52,614 nt of DNA from Bacillus massilioanorexius (GTDB lineage Bacteria; Bacillota; Bacilli; Bacillales; DSM-1321). A program made the position numbers and the translations under genes. The stretch covers positions 1-52,614 of the forward strand of contig NZ_CABKRX010000101.1 in assembly GCF_902374955.1 (NCBI RefSeq), in the 5' to 3' direction. The notes beneath the pieces were generated by a model, which was not told where the DNA came from, made no database searches, and saw only the letters and a list, made by a program, of their open reading frames with translations. Shown in pieces: positions 8,890-17,603 of this stretch; within the stretch, counting starts at the first letter, position 1; each line of letters starts with the position of its first letter.

Positions 8890-8914
8890 TGAAAGTGCTT
8901 ACATGAAAATTATA
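8890..8914 (-). promoter_or_regulatory. Promoter -10 with overlapping cre-like CcpA site
   Basis: Read on the minus strand, TATAAT (8914-8909) is followed within a few bases by TGTAAGCACTTTCA (8903-8890). This matches the Bacillus catabolite-responsive element consensus except for one of the two central bases. A site over the transcription start would repress. No good -35 is visible (CACTTC), which fits an activator-dependent promoter such as one driven by LytT. Confidence 0.55.
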
Positions 8915-9007
8915 AAGGAGAAAGCAGGGAGGAAGTGCTATTTAAGCTTAAAAGGTAGATAAACAAGGTTGAAATGCTGTTTTTGGGCTTTGAGATGCAA
9001 AAAATTT

Positions 9008-9727
9008 CTAAAGTTCTAAACGAGATCGTAATGCTTTCACATAATTTCGGCTAACGGAAAGCGTATCATTTCGATCCGCTATTTGTAGCTGATAGGCACC
9101 ATTGAACCATGGTGTTAGCTTTGTAACGTATTCTAAATTGACGATAAAGCTTTTATGAATTCTAAAAAAACCGTGCATAATCAGTCTGTTTTCAAGCTCT
9201 TTCAGTGGAGTTCTTGTTTCAAGCTCACCTGTAGTTAAGATAAGCCTAGTTATTTTGTCATCTCTGTACATATAAAGAATCTCCTTTGGCTCTATATAAA
9301 AGATTTCACCATCCTGTTCAACAGCAAGTTTTCCAACAAAACGCTTTTCAACTGTAAATAATTTTTTTGTTATCCGATTAATCGTTACTTGCAGTCTTTC
9401 TTCATCATAAGGTTTTAGTAAGTAATCAATCGCATTATATTGAAAAGCCTCGGCAGCAAACTGTGGATATGCTGTAGTAAAGACAATTAATGGGGGCTTT
9501 TTTAGTTCCAAAAGAGCTTGTGCAGCTTGCATTCCGTTCATCTTCGGCATTTCAACATCTAAGAAAACGATATCTGGCTGCTGTTGAAGAGATTTTAAAA
9601 CGGCAGTTTCTCCTGATCCAGCCTCATCTATAACTTTGATAGTGGGAAAAGCCCCTAATAAATGGTTAAGTTCTTCACGGCTGTATAGCTCATCGTCGAC
9701 AACAATAGCTGTAATCGGTGAATTCAT
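9008..9727 (-). CDS. lytT: LytT/LytR-family response regulator
   Basis: This is a 239-residue response regulator. The receiver domain has the acidic pair DDE at residues 11-13 and the phosphoacceptor Asp57 in FLDVEMP. A LytTR DNA-binding domain occupies roughly residues 135-239 (IEPKEILYMYRDDKITRL, FFRIHKSFIVNL). I chose ATG 9727, not a longer frame at 9763, because AGGTGGGG precedes it and it starts one base after the stop of lytS (TAAGATG). It is cotranscribed with lytS. Known Bacillus LytT regulates pyruvate-responsive transport genes; here the adjacent CstA-type and OFA-type carriers are the natural targets (inference). Confidence 0.9.
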   Translation of the reverse strand: MNSPITAIVVDDELYSREELNHLLGAFPTIKVIDEAGSGETAVLKSLQQQPDIVFLDVEMPKMNGMQAAQALLELKKPPLIVFTTAYPQFAAEAFQYNAIDYLLKPYDEERLQVTINRITKKLFTVEKRFVGKLAVEQDGEIFYIEPKEILYMYRDDKITRLILTTGELETRTPLKELENRLIMHGFFRIHKSFIVNLEYVTKLTPWFNGAYQLQIADRNDTLSVSRNYVKALRSRLEL

Positions 9728-9728
9728 C

Positions 9729-11465
9729 TTACCCCACCTTTCTATAAGGCAATGAAAATACAATTTCTGTACCTTTATTTAACTCACTTTGGATCTGTAA
9801 TGCTGCAGTAGCTCCATACATCATAGTGAGTCTGCGATTGACATTATAAAGAGCTAATCCAGCTCCTGTTTCTGAAGGAATGGGAGTTTTAATGATTTGA
9901 TTAATTCTCTTTTGACTCATCCCTAGACCATTATCTGTAACTTTTACTACAATAGCTTGATTTTTCGAATAGATAGCAATTTTTAAGAAGCAATCCCTTT
10001 CCTTATTCTTCATCCCATGTTTAATCGCATTTTCTACTATCGGCTGCAAGGTTAGTGGTGGAATATACTGAGCAAGTGTATCATCTTCAACTTCATAGAA
10101 AACACTCAGCTTATTGGCAAATCTTGTTTCTTCGATTTCTAAATAGGCTTTTACATGATGTAATTCTTGCTCGAGTGTTGTCATGGTTTGTGTTGTGACA
10201 GTTAGATTTTGACGGATAAAATGAGATAAGGAAATGAGTAATTTTCTAGCTCTTACCGGATCAAGACGAATAAGAGAGAGAATCGTATTTAATGAATTAA
10301 AGAGAAAATGAGGACTAATCTGCGCTTGAAGTGTTTTGATTTCTACTTCTTTTGCCAGCTGATAAGATTTATCGGCATTTGCCATTTCAAGTTGATGGCT
10401 TAAAAGGGAGCTAAGTCCAGATATGAGCTTAATCATTACAGGAGTAATTTCCTTAGAAGAACGAAAATAAAAGATTAACGTTCCAATTGTTTCTTCGCGT
10501 TGCTTTAAGGGTGCAATGACAGCAGTTCTTAACAAACAGCTTTTTTCCGGACATTGTATGACGTGATAACGTAAGCTAGCATTCTCTTTAAATTTCTCCA
10601 CATAAAGTGTTGTTTGATTTTCTGAAATATTCCCAGGACAAAAAATTGTATGACTATCTCCAACATGCGCTAATGTTTGGGAAGAATTTGTTATCGAAAC
10701 AGCGCTAATATGTAGTTCTTTATGAATAATTGTACAAACGGTATGAGACGTTTGCTCTGTTAATCCATTTCTTAAGTAGGTCAGTGTCTTTTCTGCAATA
10801 TGTAGAGTATTTTGTGCTTGAATCGCCAAAGCTTTTTCTTCTTCATTTATGACACTTTTAATAATTAAAAGGAAGAGTGTGGATCCAATGCCGTTTGCTA
10901 GAATCATAGGTAAGCCAATAATTTCGACTAATGCCCATGCTTTTTCAAACGGACGCGATAAAAGGAGAATAATGAGCATTTGAATGGATTCAGCAACAAA
11001 TCCGATGAGAAATGCTGTATGTAATTTAACATGCTTGTTTTTTTTATAAAGTAAACCGGAAAGGAAGCCAGCTATAATGGTTGCGAATCCACAGGAGATA
11101 GCTGTGAATCCTCCTAATGTGAAGCGGTGTATTCCAGCAATTAATCCAGCTCCAATTCCAATCTTATATCCTCCAAGTAAACCAGCAATGACAACACCGA
11201 TTACACGGAAATTTGCGATTGCTTCATCGACCGTTAACTCACTATATCTAGGGTTTAACTGAAGACTATCGGTATTTAGTGTCACACCGGTATAAGTGCC
11301 TATGATACCAAAAGCTCCGAAGAAAATAACGGCAATCACTTGTTGTCTATGATTCAGCTGCTCTTGATAAATCATATTTTTGAAAAATGGTAGTCTTGTC
11401 AAAATAAAAGCAATCATAACGATAATACCAAGCCGTTCAGCCATGATAATGAGCAATTCAATCAT
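9729..11465 (-). CDS. lytS: LytS-family sensor histidine kinase
   Basis: This 578-residue sensor starts with a 5-7 helix membrane region (5TMR-LYT type, residues 1-200; GVTLNTDSLQLNPRYSELT is characteristic). A GAF-like region follows (about 225-360), then the LytS-type phosphoacceptor QISPHFLFNSLNTI near residue 383. The ATPase domain has an N box IVENAIKHGMKN near 472 and a G box TDNGLGM. Proteins of this build sense extracellular pyruvate in E. coli (BtsS, YpdA) and Bacillus (LytS). It is first in a lytS-lytT operon, with a one-base gap to the regulator. Confidence 0.92.
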   Translation of the reverse strand: MIELLIIMAERLGIIVMIAFILTRLPFFKNMIYQEQLNHRQQVIAVIFFGAFGIIGTYTGVTLNTDSLQLNPRYSELTVDEAIANFRVIGVVIAGLLGGYKIGIGAGLIAGIHRFTLGGFTAISCGFATIIAGFLSGLLYKKNKHVKLHTAFLIGFVAESIQMLIILLLSRPFEKAWALVEIIGLPMILANGIGSTLFLLIIKSVINEEEKALAIQAQNTLHIAEKTLTYLRNGLTEQTSHTVCTIIHKELHISAVSITNSSQTLAHVGDSHTIFCPGNISENQTTLYVEKFKENASLRYHVIQCPEKSCLLRTAVIAPLKQREETIGTLIFYFRSSKEITPVMIKLISGLSSLLSHQLEMANADKSYQLAKEVEIKTLQAQISPHFLFNSLNTILSLIRLDPVRARKLLISLSHFIRQNLTVTTQTMTTLEQELHHVKAYLEIEETRFANKLSVFYEVEDDTLAQYIPPLTLQPIVENAIKHGMKNKERDCFLKIAIYSKNQAIVVKVTDNGLGMSQKRINQIIKTPIPSETGAGLALYNVNRRLTMMYGATAALQIQSELNKGTEIVFSLPYRKVG

Positions 11466-11625
11466 ATAAAACCCTCTTTCTATTTTCCTATGTGATGTAG
11501 GAAATGGTGTTATTCCCTATGAAAACGTCTACATCTATTTTATCAGTCCTTTCCAATATAGTAAATTTATGACTCTATAATCAATAAGTTGTTCAATGAA
11601 TGTAAAAAGCAGACTGATATATGTA

Positions 11626-11660
11626 AAAGAGACACTATTTATCAAGATAGTGTCTCTTTC
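11626..11660. terminator. Bidirectional terminator
   Basis: AAAGAGACACTAT (11626-11638) pairs perfectly with ATAGTGTCTCTTT (11647-11659) around an 8-nt loop. It lies downstream of the radical SAM gene on the minus strand. Confidence 0.75.
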
Positions 11661-11699
11661 AAATATATGTATAGTATGTTGGTCGTTATTAACACAGTT

Positions 11700-12818
11700 T
11701 TATCGTATTTCAGTGAATAGTGGTGTCTTCCAATACTTCTCATTTCCAGGTAAATCATCAAACCAAGCAGCATCTTCTGGACAGTCTAAAATCATAAATT
11801 TGCCGTAGTCTCCATCTCTGGATTGATGATATTTTACATAAGCCTTACCATCTTGAATAGCTAAAATTTCGATTTTCCCTGAAGAGTGACTCATGGCAAG
11901 CTTGACCCGTTTACCTAAACCAGAGGTTCTTGATTTTGCTTCTTCAACAATGTTGTACACTTCTTGTAGGCTTAATACGAATTCTTTATTACCGGCAACT
12001 GGTCGATTGACAAAAAAGTAATAGGGAGTAACTCCTGCCCAGGATAATTGATCTAATAATTCACTTAAAGTATAAGGGTCGTCATTAATTCCTTTTAACA
12101 CAGGCGTTTGATTGACAACAATTGCTCCTGCGTTATGTAGAGCAGTGATGGCTTTTTTGGCTTCTGGGGTGATTTCTCTTGGATGGTTAATATGTGCCAT
12201 TATGTAGATTCTTTTATCAGCACTAGAATATTGACGAATCAAGTCTAAGAGTTTTTCATCTTCATATATTCTCATTGGATTAAAAACGGGTAGCTTCGAT
12301 CCTAGTCTTATAATTTTCACGTGATTTATACTTCTGAGTTCCTGTAGCAGGTTACCGATTTTTTTAGTAGATAACATGAGTGAATCTCCACCAGTTAGTA
12401 GTACATTATTGATTTCCTTATGCTGTTTAATATATTCAATGCCTGGACGAACATCTGTCGCTGCTTCATGTATATCATTTTTAAATAAACGTTTTCTAAA
12501 ACAGTACCTGCAATAAGCGCCACAAACCTCTGAAACTACTAATAAGGCCGTTGTTGAATATTTATGCTGACAGCCTGGAGCAACATAGTTCATTTCTTCA
12601 TTGGAGGCGTCCATGTGACCATATTCTAATAGTTCTCCTGTACTGGGAATCACTAATTTTCGAATCGGATCATTCGGAGCATTCCAATCAATTAGTGAAA
12701 GATAATAATCGTTTACTCGAAAAGCATACATATCTGATACAGCTCTAAGTGCATCCTTTTCTTCAATGGAAAGATCTTTAATTGCGTCAATTTTGGTTAT
12801 GTATTTTGGAAGTGCCAT
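11700..12818 (-). CDS. KamA-family radical SAM protein
   Basis: This 372-residue radical SAM enzyme of the lysine 2,3-aminomutase family has the cluster motif C99-X3-C103-X2-C106 (CGAYCRYCFRKRLF). The SAM-binding glycine motif is LLTGGDSLM. RLGSKLPVFNPMRI and NHPREITPEAKKA are typical of the family. It is shorter than catabolic lysine 2,3-aminomutases such as YodO (about 470 residues) and nearer to EpmB-like or uncharacterised members, so the substrate is unknown. The start is supported by AAAGGAG on the minus strand. It is monocistronic, bounded by a terminator. Confidence 0.83.
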   Translation of the reverse strand: MALPKYITKIDAIKDLSIEEKDALRAVSDMYAFRVNDYYLSLIDWNAPNDPIRKLVIPSTGELLEYGHMDASNEEMNYVAPGCQHKYSTTALLVVSEVCGAYCRYCFRKRLFKNDIHEAATDVRPGIEYIKQHKEINNVLLTGGDSLMLSTKKIGNLLQELRSINHVKIIRLGSKLPVFNPMRIYEDEKLLDLIRQYSSADKRIYIMAHINHPREITPEAKKAITALHNAGAIVVNQTPVLKGINDDPYTLSELLDQLSWAGVTPYYFFVNRPVAGNKEFVLSLQEVYNIVEEAKSRTSGLGKRVKLAMSHSSGKIEILAIQDGKAYVKYHQSRDGDYGKFMILDCPEDAAWFDDLPGNEKYWKTPLFTEIR

Positions 12819-13136
12819 AATAACTCCTTTCTTTGAAACGTGTTGAAATATTTCTAATATAATAAAGTGTATAGGAGTGTGACATCAGATAAAACAGTAA
12901 TTCGTTAATTTTCGGAATATTGACATTAATTTGAAGACTTTTGGACTAAGATGTATTGGGAATAGGGGGTATAAAGCAGCATGGCGTAATGGTGAGGGCT
13001 TGAGATGTGACATGACAAGTCGGTGCTAAAAAATTGATATGGACAGTAGATCATGAAATGCCAACAGTAAAAATCGAGTTATAGACGGTAAATGTTGAAT
13101 AAGAAAAAAATATGATGATTGGCGCGGGATTATTTC
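12819..13136. other. Gene-free stretch left of the ADP-ribosylglycohydrolase remnant
   Basis: No credible gene is seen. It holds the presumed promoter region of the radical SAM gene (minus strand) and one copy of a 24-bp repeat at 13036-13059. Read in frame, the repeat encodes IWTVDHEM inside a short open piece, so the area may be decayed coding DNA. Confidence 0.4.
13036..13059 (+). repeat. 24-bp repeat, copy 1
   Basis: GATATGGACAGTAGATCATG plus AAAT occurs here and again at 19824-19847 with one mismatch (G to A). The flanks are unrelated. The meaning is unknown; both copies lie beside decayed sequence. Confidence 0.5.
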
Positions 13137-13349
13137 AGATACCATAATGTATTAATTGTTTACAATATGATTGAAGATAGAGCTATAATGGAAAACACTA
13201 TTGTATGGGTGAATCGTGTAGAATTTATAATTGATTTAAAAGTATTTGATAGGAGGATTACTTGTTGTAACGCGATATTGAATGTTGCAAGAACGCACTG
13301 TAATCCGATCAAAGTGGATTTAACAGATCATACTAATGATTCGGTATAA
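13137..13349 (+). pseudogene. Remnant of an ADP-ribosylglycohydrolase gene
   Basis: The translation carries VFDRRITCCNAILN then HCNPIKVDLTDH. It aligns with VFDMGITCRNAILN and KCNPIEAGMSDF in the intact ADP-ribosylglycohydrolase encoded at 25334-26314. Similarity extends upstream (an EF-x2-LKVF stretch against EFTADGKVF) and is also visible in the DNA. Only about 70 residues from the middle of the family remain. The metal-binding N- and C-terminal motifs are absent and catalytic-region residues are changed. It is a decayed paralogue or a partial duplication 12 kb from the intact gene. Confidence 0.65.
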
Positions 13350-13520
13350 GTAAGTTTTATCTGATTTAGGTAAGTTAAGGAAGATATGAATATTAAATTA
13401 GGCGTTAGATGATGTTCTAACGTTAGTTCCTTAAAAATCCTTGTCTAATTTTTATATTAAAATAACAATATTTATTTTTAACGAAAAATTAACTTTTTTT
13501 ACAGAAATAAAAGAAAAGAA

Positions 13521-13567
13521 AAAACATCGAATGTCGTTGGTAGCAATGAATATTCGATGTTTTTTTA
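13521..13567 (+). terminator. Rho-independent terminator-like hairpin
   Basis: AAAACATCGAAT (13521-13532) pairs with ATTCGATGTTTT (13552-13563) across a 19-nt loop, followed by more T. No intact gene lies directly upstream; it may have served the decayed gene before it. Confidence 0.6.
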
Positions 13568-13642
13568 TTGTAGAGACTTATTTGTGTATGTCTTTTGTAA
13601 AGGGAAAAGTCGTTATCTTAATATTATTTTAATGTATTTTCT

Positions 13643-13666
13643 CTAACTTAACATTAACTTTATACT
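13643..13666 (+). promoter_or_regulatory. Possible Pho-box-like repeats and -10 of the ugp-like operon
   Basis: CTAACT (13643), TTAACA (13648) and TTAACT (13654) lie directly before TATACT (13661-13666), a fair -10. No -35 is visible. TTAACA-type hexamers resemble the B. subtilis PhoP box, and ugp operons belong to Pho regulons in several bacteria. The usual 11-bp periodicity is only partly met, so this is tentative. Confidence 0.3.
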
Positions 13667-13724
13667 CCTTTAATTTTCATGCGCTATTCTACTTTTGAAA
13701 GAGATTAGTAATGAGGAGGATGCA

Positions 13725-14519
13725 ATGCTTCAAGAGTACGATTTATTGTTTTGGGATATTGATGGAACATTAATTGATGGAAAACATCTATTACCCGCTG
13801 TGCCCGATTGGATGACTACATTACGCATGCAAAATAAACGAATGTATTTTGTAACCAATCATCCAATACGATCGAAAAAAGCACATTGTAAATACTTAAA
13901 TAAGCTTGGCTTGAAAATTCATGAAAAAGAACTTATTACCCCTATTGATGCCTTACAATGTTTTTTTCATTCTATTCAAAAGCCGTTCTCTGTCTATCCT
14001 GCTTGCTCAGTAATGATTAAGGAACAGTTAGAGAAATGGAATATCCCTGTTATAAATAATGTACATAGGACTTCAGAAAATACTTACGTTGTTTTGGGAT
14101 TATCGCTTACTAGTAATTATCGAATGTTGCAGGATGTTTTTTTACATATTCAAAGAGGCGCGAGGTTAGTGGTGTTAAATGAAGATTTCTCCTGCCCATT
14201 TAATGGAGAGAAAATGCTTGATACCGGGGCATTTCTGTCAATTTTTCAACAGTCTGGCGAGCTAAAGGAAGAGCCAATTCCTGTAGGGAAACCTTCTGTT
14301 TGGATGCAACAAATAATGCGTGAAAAGATGCAATTATGTTCAGGTAGAAGTGTAATCATTGGTGATAGTTTGTTAACTGATATTGCAATAGGAAACGCTC
14401 TTCATATGGATACGGTATGGCTAACAAAGGATGTAGAGCATCATGACGCTCATAAAATGAAGCCGACTTATATATTTGAATCTTTGGCGGCTATTCATTT
14501 AGAAAAACGATTTTTATGA
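13725..14519 (+). CDS. HAD-superfamily (IIA, NagD-like) phosphatase
   Basis: This 264-residue hydrolase has HAD motif I FWDIDGTLID, motif II FVTNHP, motif III Lys in PVGKPSVW and motif IV IIGDSLLTDIAIG. A cap region between motifs II and III makes it subclass IIA, like NagD or AraL phosphatases. ATG 13725 is chosen over an upstream in-frame TTG (13695) because GGAGG at 13715-13719 precedes it. It opens the Ugp-like operon, 39 bp before the binding-protein gene. A role in dephosphorylating the imported phosphate ester (for example glycerol phosphate) is inferred from context only. Confidence 0.82.
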   Translation: MLQEYDLLFWDIDGTLIDGKHLLPAVPDWMTTLRMQNKRMYFVTNHPIRSKKAHCKYLNKLGLKIHEKELITPIDALQCFFHSIQKPFSVYPACSVMIKEQLEKWNIPVINNVHRTSENTYVVLGLSLTSNYRMLQDVFLHIQRGARLVVLNEDFSCPFNGEKMLDTGAFLSIFQQSGELKEEPIPVGKPSVWMQQIMREKMQLCSGRSVIIGDSLLTDIAIGNALHMDTVWLTKDVEHHDAHKMKPTYIFESLAAIHLEKRFL

Positions 14520-14558
14520 GTAATTATAATATTCAATGTAGAAAGAGGTTACTAATTA

Positions 14559-15869
14559 ATGAAGAAAATCATTTCTGTATTTCTTGTTTGCCTAATGGCC
14601 CTAGGTTCTTTAATAGGATGTAGTAACACGGATTCGGAAACAAAGACAAAAGAGTCAGGTGACTCGATTGAACTATCTTGGTATTATCCAGTCAATGTAG
14701 GTGGTGCCATTACAGAGGTCATTGATAAGCTGGCTAAAGAATTTAATGAATCTGGAACGGAAGTTAACGGTAAAAAGGTAACAGTTAAACCTATATACAG
14801 TGGAAATTATGAAGAAACGATGACAAAGGTTCAAACCGCCGTGAAAAATAAGAAAACACCTGATTTGGCTGTTCTCCTATCGAATGATTTATACCAAATT
14901 AAAAATTCTGTTCAGCCATTAGATGATTTCATTGCTAAAGATGAAGATTTAAAAACAATGATAGATGATTTCTTTCCTGCATTTTTAATGAATGCACAGG
15001 ATGAAGGAGAAACATACTCTATTCCTTTCCAAAGAAGTACAGTATTACTTTATTACAATAAAGACAGGTTTAAACAAGCTGGGCTTGATCCAGAAGTAGC
15101 ACCTAAAACATGGGAAGATATCGTGACTTACGGTAAAAAGTTAACGAAACCAGGTCAATGGGGAATTGAATTACCAGCAAATATTAGTGTGAACTGGATT
15201 TATCAAGCATTAATGCTTCAAAGCGGTAATGAAAACCTTATGAGCGATGATGGTAAACAAGTAAACTTTAACACGCCAGCAGCTAAGGAAGCACTTCAAT
15301 ATTGGGTAGATTTAATTAACAAAGATAAAGTGATGCCAAGCGGAATCTTAGATTGGAATACGGTTCCAACAGACTTTATCCAAGGTAAGACAGCGATGAT
15401 GTTAACGACAACTGGTAACTTAACAAATGTAAAAAATAATGCAAAATTTGATTTTGGAGTAGCTTACCTACCAGCAAATGAACGTGTTGCAACGCCAACA
15501 GGTGGAGGAAACTTCTATATCTTTAAGGATACTCCTGAGGAAAGACAATTAGCGGCGATGGAATTCATTAAATGGATGTGTACACCTGAACGTGCAGCTC
15601 AGTGGAGTATCGACACAGGCTATATTGCAACTCGTCAATCAAGCTATGAAACTGAGAGTTTAAAGAAATATACAGAATCATTCCCACAAGCGTTAACGGC
15701 GATGGAGCAATTAGAGTATGCTCAGAAGGAATTTGCTGTTTATGAGCAAGGGAAAATTAATAAAATTTTAACGGATGCAATCCAAGCTGCAATTAATGGG
15801 GCAGATGTCGATCAAGAGTTAGATCAAGCTCAAGAGAAAGCGGAACAAATTCTAAAAAAATATCAATAA
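14559..15869 (+). CDS. ugpB: Ugp-like ABC transporter substrate-binding lipoprotein
   Basis: This 436-residue extracellular binding protein has a lipoprotein signal peptide with lipobox LIGC (Cys21) and a Ser/Asp/Glu linker. The start of the mature domain, ELSWYYPVNVGGAITEVID, followed by KPIYSGNYEETMTKVQTA, resembles UgpB, the sn-glycerol-3-phosphate binding protein, more than generic sugar-binding proteins. The ligand is therefore probably a glycerol-phosphate compound, though other phosphorylated or sugar substrates remain possible. It is followed by two permease genes, a TIM-barrel gene and the ATPase. Confidence 0.82.
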   Translation: MKKIISVFLVCLMALGSLIGCSNTDSETKTKESGDSIELSWYYPVNVGGAITEVIDKLAKEFNESGTEVNGKKVTVKPIYSGNYEETMTKVQTAVKNKKTPDLAVLLSNDLYQIKNSVQPLDDFIAKDEDLKTMIDDFFPAFLMNAQDEGETYSIPFQRSTVLLYYNKDRFKQAGLDPEVAPKTWEDIVTYGKKLTKPGQWGIELPANISVNWIYQALMLQSGNENLMSDDGKQVNFNTPAAKEALQYWVDLINKDKVMPSGILDWNTVPTDFIQGKTAMMLTTTGNLTNVKNNAKFDFGVAYLPANERVATPTGGGNFYIFKDTPEERQLAAMEFIKWMCTPERAAQWSIDTGYIATRQSSYETESLKKYTESFPQALTAMEQLEYAQKEFAVYEQGKINKILTDAIQAAINGADVDQELDQAQEKAEQILKKYQ

Positions 15870-15890
15870 CTTCAATGAAGAGGTGAGGAA

Positions 15891-16775
15891 ATGAGAAAAA
15901 GCAAACGCATAAATGATAATGTTACAGCTTGGCTTTTTCTCCTTCCGTCACTCATATTCCTTATCACTTTTACATTGTATCCAATTGTAAAAACGATTTA
16001 TTTAAGCTTATTTCAATCGGATTTATTAACAGATGATCCTCTTTATGTAGGTTTAGATAATTTTAAATTGATGTTGGAAGATGAGACGTTTCGGAAGGCG
16101 TTTAAGAATAATATTTGGTTTGCAGTAGGGACAGTTCCGACAAGTTTAATGCTAGGTCTTGGCATGGCTGTACTAGTGAATCGTTCATTTAAAGGAAGCA
16201 GTTTTGCAAGAACATTTTTCTTCTATCCAACTGTTATTCCTATGGTGGCAGTGGCATTCATCTGGCTATTCTTTTATACACCAGAATATGGATTGATTAG
16301 TTCGTTTTTTCGTATCTTTGGAGCTGGTGAATTGAATCTACTCGGGTCATCTGGCACAGCGTTATTAGCGATTATTGTCATGGTTGTATGGAAGGAAGCA
16401 GGTTTTTTTATGATTTTCTATTTAGCTGCTCTTCAAAATGTTCCGCAAGATTTATATGAGGCGTCTCATATGGATGGAGCATCAAAATGGTATCAGTTTA
16501 GAAGGATTACTTTTCCTCTCCTAATGCCTACAACGTTATTTTCATTTATTATCGCAACGACTAATGCTTTTAAGACCGTAGATCAATTAGTGGTTATGAC
16601 ACAAGGCGGACCAGATAATGCGACAAATCTGTTACTATATTACATTTATGAAAGTGCCTTCCGCTTTATGGATTATGGCATGGCTTCAACTATTTCAGTT
16701 GTTGTACTAATTTTAATGATTCTTATTGCGGCTATACAATTCTTTAGTGTAGAGCGCAAAATTCATTACAGTTAA
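15891..16775 (+). CDS. ugpA: Ugp-like ABC permease (UgpA/MalF type)
   Basis: This 294-residue permease has about six transmembrane helices. The cytoplasmic EAA loop is EASHMDGASKWYQFRRITFP, the contact with the ATPase. The N-terminus (WLFLLPSLIFLITFTLYPI) is typical of UgpA/MalF-type subunits. GAGGTGAGG stands just before the ATG. It lies 21 bp after the binding-protein gene and 12 bp before the second permease gene, so it is part of one transcript. Confidence 0.88.
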   Translation: MRKSKRINDNVTAWLFLLPSLIFLITFTLYPIVKTIYLSLFQSDLLTDDPLYVGLDNFKLMLEDETFRKAFKNNIWFAVGTVPTSLMLGLGMAVLVNRSFKGSSFARTFFFYPTVIPMVAVAFIWLFFYTPEYGLISSFFRIFGAGELNLLGSSGTALLAIIVMVVWKEAGFFMIFYLAALQNVPQDLYEASHMDGASKWYQFRRITFPLLMPTTLFSFIIATTNAFKTVDQLVVMTQGGPDNATNLLLYYIYESAFRFMDYGMASTISVVVLILMILIAAIQFFSVERKIHYS

Positions 16776-16787
16776 GGTGGTCTTTGA

Positions 16788-17573
16788 TTGAAACGTCTTA
16801 TTACAATTTCAACACATGTATTAGCTCTACTTTGGGCGTTGCCGCTCTTTTGGATTTTTTATATGGCCTTCAAAAATACGAAGGCAGAAGGCTATTCTTT
16901 TACACTTGATAATTTCATCAATGCATGGAATACTGCGCCATTCGGACAGTATTATGTAACGACTTTTATTGTTGTAATAGGAATACTACTAGTTCAAATC
17001 GTGACGATGACATTAGCTGCCTATGCTTTTGCAAGATTGGAATTTTTCGGTCAGAACATTGTTTTTATGCTTTTCTTAATACAAATTATGATTCCTATCG
17101 AAGTGTTAATCTTTCCAAATACAGATACGATTACACAGCTAGGACTGTATGATTCAAAGTGGGCAATTATGGTGCCATACTTTGTAACTTCGTTCGGGAT
17201 CTTTTTGATGCGACAAACTTTTAAAGGCATACCTTATGAGCTAGAAGAAGCAGCTAAGATGGAAGGTTGCAATCGACTGAGTATTTTATGGAACGTATAC
17301 ATCCCATTAGCAAAACCTACCTATATTGCGTTTGGATTAATTTCAGTAAGTCATCAGTGGAGTAATTTCTTATGGCCGCTTATTGTGACAGATTCTGTTG
17401 AGAATCGACCATTAACGGTTGGATTATCGATGTTTGCGAAAGCTTCAGAGTCAGGTGCTCAATGGGGAGTTGTCGCCGCAGCTACACTGTTTGTAGCATT
17501 ACCATTATTGCTAGCATTTTTTATCTTTCAAAAACAGTTTATTTCAAGCTTTATGCATTCTGGAATTAAATAA
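16788..17573 (+). CDS. ugpE: Ugp-like ABC permease (UgpE/MalG type)
   Basis: This 261-residue second permease starts at TTG 16788 with AAGGTGG seven bases upstream. It has six hydrophobic helices and the EAA loop EEAAKMEGCNRLSILWNVYIP. SVSHQWSNFLWPLIV near the C-terminus is typical of UgpE. It pairs with the upstream permease. The use of TTG here and again in the next gene may lower their translation relative to the binding protein. Confidence 0.88.
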   Translation: MKRLITISTHVLALLWALPLFWIFYMAFKNTKAEGYSFTLDNFINAWNTAPFGQYYVTTFIVVIGILLVQIVTMTLAAYAFARLEFFGQNIVFMLFLIQIMIPIEVLIFPNTDTITQLGLYDSKWAIMVPYFVTSFGIFLMRQTFKGIPYELEEAAKMEGCNRLSILWNVYIPLAKPTYIAFGLISVSHQWSNFLWPLIVTDSVENRPLTVGLSMFAKASESGAQWGVVAAATLFVALPLLLAFFIFQKQFISSFMHSGIK

Positions 17574-17603
17574 GAGAATGATGAAAGTGAAGGAGGAAGG
17601 GTA

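Noticed and set aside
13441..13632. 63-codon open frame
   Set aside because: Low-complexity AT-rich translation running through a terminator hairpin, without a ribosome site.
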